From Alphaproteobacteria bacterium (lineage in GTDB: Bacteria; Pseudomonadota; Alphaproteobacteria; Puniceispirillales; UBA1172), in the NCBI GenBank assembly GCA_021296375.1, contig JAGWAQ010000002.1, positions 1,366 through 62,690 on the forward strand: a stretch of DNA of 61,325 nt. The letters run 5' to 3'. Shown in pieces: positions 60,272-61,325 of the stretch; position 1 is the first letter of the stretch; the number at the start of each line of letters is the position of its first letter. The notes beneath the pieces are model-generated. The model was given only the letters and a program-made list of their open reading frames with translations, made no database searches and was not told where the DNA came from. Both the position numbers and the translations under genes were made by a program.

Positions 60272-60319
60272 CAGTTGAACTAATCACCAGTTGACCTGAT
60301 CACCTGTTGAACTGATCAC
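60272..60319. repeat. 16-bp tandem repeat, three units, upstream of fabI
   Basis: CAGTTGAACTAATCAC (60272-60287), CAGTTGACCTGATCAC (60288-60303) and CTGTTGAACTGATCAC (60304-60319). Each has a TGATCA-like palindrome; a further TGATCA lies near 60339. Confidence 0.93.
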
Positions 60320-60459
60320 CACCCTTGTTCCGTGCTGCTGATCACAGAAAGTGGTTACAATTTACACGGGGAAACCGGCCACGGCAAGCGCGGCCCGTCC
60401 ACACCAGAGGGGGATTCGCAGAAAAGACGGGGCTTGCCCCCATCTCTTCTGGTGATTTT

Positions 60460-61017
60460 CTAGTCGAGGGAGTAGGTGGTCTTGCGGCGAATGCGAATTT
60501 CATCACCGGTGTCATAGATTTTCTTGGTCTTGAGGATGACTTCATCACCATCAACATCAATGGTCAGGCGGTAGCCCGTGACTTCTTCGACGCGCTCTTC
60601 GCGAACCGATTTCTGGATTTCACAGACATCCTGTTGACGATACCCGACAATCTTGCCTTCGGTTTTGGAATTCTTGGCATGTTCACGGCCAACAAGGGCG
60701 CCGGTGATGGCGCCAAATGTCCCGGCGCCTTTGGCGTCGGTGGCGGCGTTGCCAACGGCAGAACCGATAAGCCCGCCAATGATCAAGCCGCCAAGTTCAT
60801 CACCGCCTTGGCCTTCTTCGTAAATCGGCACTTCTTCAACGCGGCAGACTTTTTCCTCGATCGGGGTCTTGCGGACATAGGTGGTGGTCAAGGCTTCAAC
60901 GTCACTGACATTGCCAATGATGGTGCGCACCTTGGTTTGATCAGCGGCGGCGGTCTGGGTAAAAGCAACCGAAGCCGCCAGGCTGGCCAGGGTGGTGAGG
61001 GTTACGATAGTTTTCAT
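60460..61017 (-). CDS. Glycine-zipper outer-membrane-type protein (17 kDa antigen-like)
   Basis: From the ATG at 61017 (GGGAG six bases before it) the product is 185 residues. It has a signal peptide ending AAA and a central glycine zipper (GGDELGGLIIGGLIGSAVGNAATDAKGAGTFGAITGALVG) like the Rickettsia 17 kDa antigen and SlyB families, then a polar C-terminal domain (GKIVGYRQQDVCEIQKSVREERVEEVTGYRLTIDVDGDEVILKT). There is no lipobox Cys at the signal end. It probably sits in the envelope; the exact role is unknown. Confidence 0.82.
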   Translation of the reverse strand: MKTIVTLTTLASLAASVAFTQTAAADQTKVRTIIGNVSDVEALTTTYVRKTPIEEKVCRVEEVPIYEEGQGGDELGGLIIGGLIGSAVGNAATDAKGAGTFGAITGALVGREHAKNSKTEGKIVGYRQQDVCEIQKSVREERVEEVTGYRLTIDVDGDEVILKTKKIYDTGDEIRIRRKTTYSLD

Positions 61018-61325
61018 TTTGTGCTCCCGTAAGAGGCTGAAATTGTCATCACACATGGAATATCATAAAATGCGGTTGAAACCTAGATCATGCGGTTGTT
61101 AATCTTACAGTGGTTTTGTTTTTTGGCCAAATTATGGTGACAACAAGGCTGGCCCGATTGCCGCGCGGCCTGATCGCATTTTAATAAATGCGTGCGTTTT
61201 CAAAATGCCTGTGTTTTGAAAATGTCTGGGCTTTGCATAATGTCGCACCAAAACGTCGCACTTGGCAAACGGCGGTATTCACCCTAGGTTTGGTCAAGGG
61301 GATGGTGACATCACCACCCCCCATC
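61018..61325. other. Right-edge intergenic region with two inverted repeats
   Basis: The last 308 bases are AT-rich for this window. GCATTT-TAAT-AAATGC (61176-61191) and TTTTCAAAA/TTTTGAAAA (61197-61205 and 61214-61222) form hairpins. An ATG at 61302 behind AAGGGG could begin a gene that runs off the edge, but only eight codons are visible. Confidence 0.45.

Noticed and set aside
61302..61325. Start of a rightward gene at the window edge
   Set aside because: Only eight codons are visible; AAGGGG before the ATG is suggestive but cannot support a gene call.

Overview
The window reads as a compact stretch of an alphaproteobacterial chromosome, probably from a marine, aerobic, free-living lineage (SAR116/Rhodospirillales-like; this placement is inferred from gene order, not computed). 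The signs are an aa3-type cytochrome oxidase operon with ctaB, a small CoxF-like gene, ctaG, coxC, DUF983 and SURF1; an F0 operon (atpI-B-E-b'-b) separate from F1; ispH-thrB-rnhA; DUF721-dsbA-smc; rsmB-heparinase-purH; hslR-like/fdxA/carD/rpoH; xseB-ispA-dxs-tlyA; and a Suv3-like helicase. I see no rRNA, tRNA, CRISPR array, integrase, transposase or prophage.

Layout: 1-0.8 kb, two overlapping ankyrin genes and a doubtful small ORF. 0.8-2.8 kb, a secreted nuclease and tldD. 3.1-9.2 kb, the oxidase operon. 9.2-17.7 kb, thrC, an M16 peptidase, yqgE, a DsbD/ScsB-type protein, a peroxiredoxin, rnhA, thrB and ispH. 17.9-26.2 kb, a lipoprotein, the F0 operon, smc, a DsbA-like protein and DUF721. 26.3-32.4 kb, mutY, purH, a heparinase-family protein and an rsmB-like gene. 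32.5-35.7 kb, small assembly and hypothetical genes, cvpA-like, dusA and yciB. 35.8-41.0 kb, a five-gene B12/folate one-carbon cluster. 41.0-44.2 kb, cytochrome c maturation genes flanking a cytochrome c gene. 44.5-50.6 kb, acnB, the helicase and an S4 protein. 50.6-58.3 kb, ferredoxin, CarD, sigma-32, a peptidase, a regulator and isoprenoid genes. 58.3-61.0 kb, aroC, fabI and a glycine-zipper lipoprotein-like gene.

Functionally the window is rich in respiration (oxidase, heme A synthesis, Cu delivery, cytochrome c and its maturation, F0) and in methyl-group transfer. The 35.8-41 kb genes (corrinoid protein, small 'virulence factor' family protein, MetF-like reductase, methyl-H4folate:corrinoid methyltransferase, RACo/RamA-type reactivase) look like most of a split B12-dependent methionine synthase. 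The homocysteine-binding part is not in the window.

Two things stand out beyond ordinary annotation. First, about seventeen short tandem duplications (units of 9-25 bp, 2-8 copies, unrelated to each other) sit mostly at gene edges. Some duplicate Shine-Dalgarno/start modules (fabI, atpI) or stop codons (peroxiredoxin/rnhA), and some expand into proteins (DsbD-like, DusA, heparinase). Second, several core genes carry suspicious changes: an in-frame TAA in coxA just before the heme ligands, an in-frame loss of the SAM-binding motif in the rsmB-like gene, an Asp for the catalytic Glu in SMC Walker B, and a Gly for a region-2 Trp in the sigma factor. Read-level checking is needed to separate real biology from sequence error.
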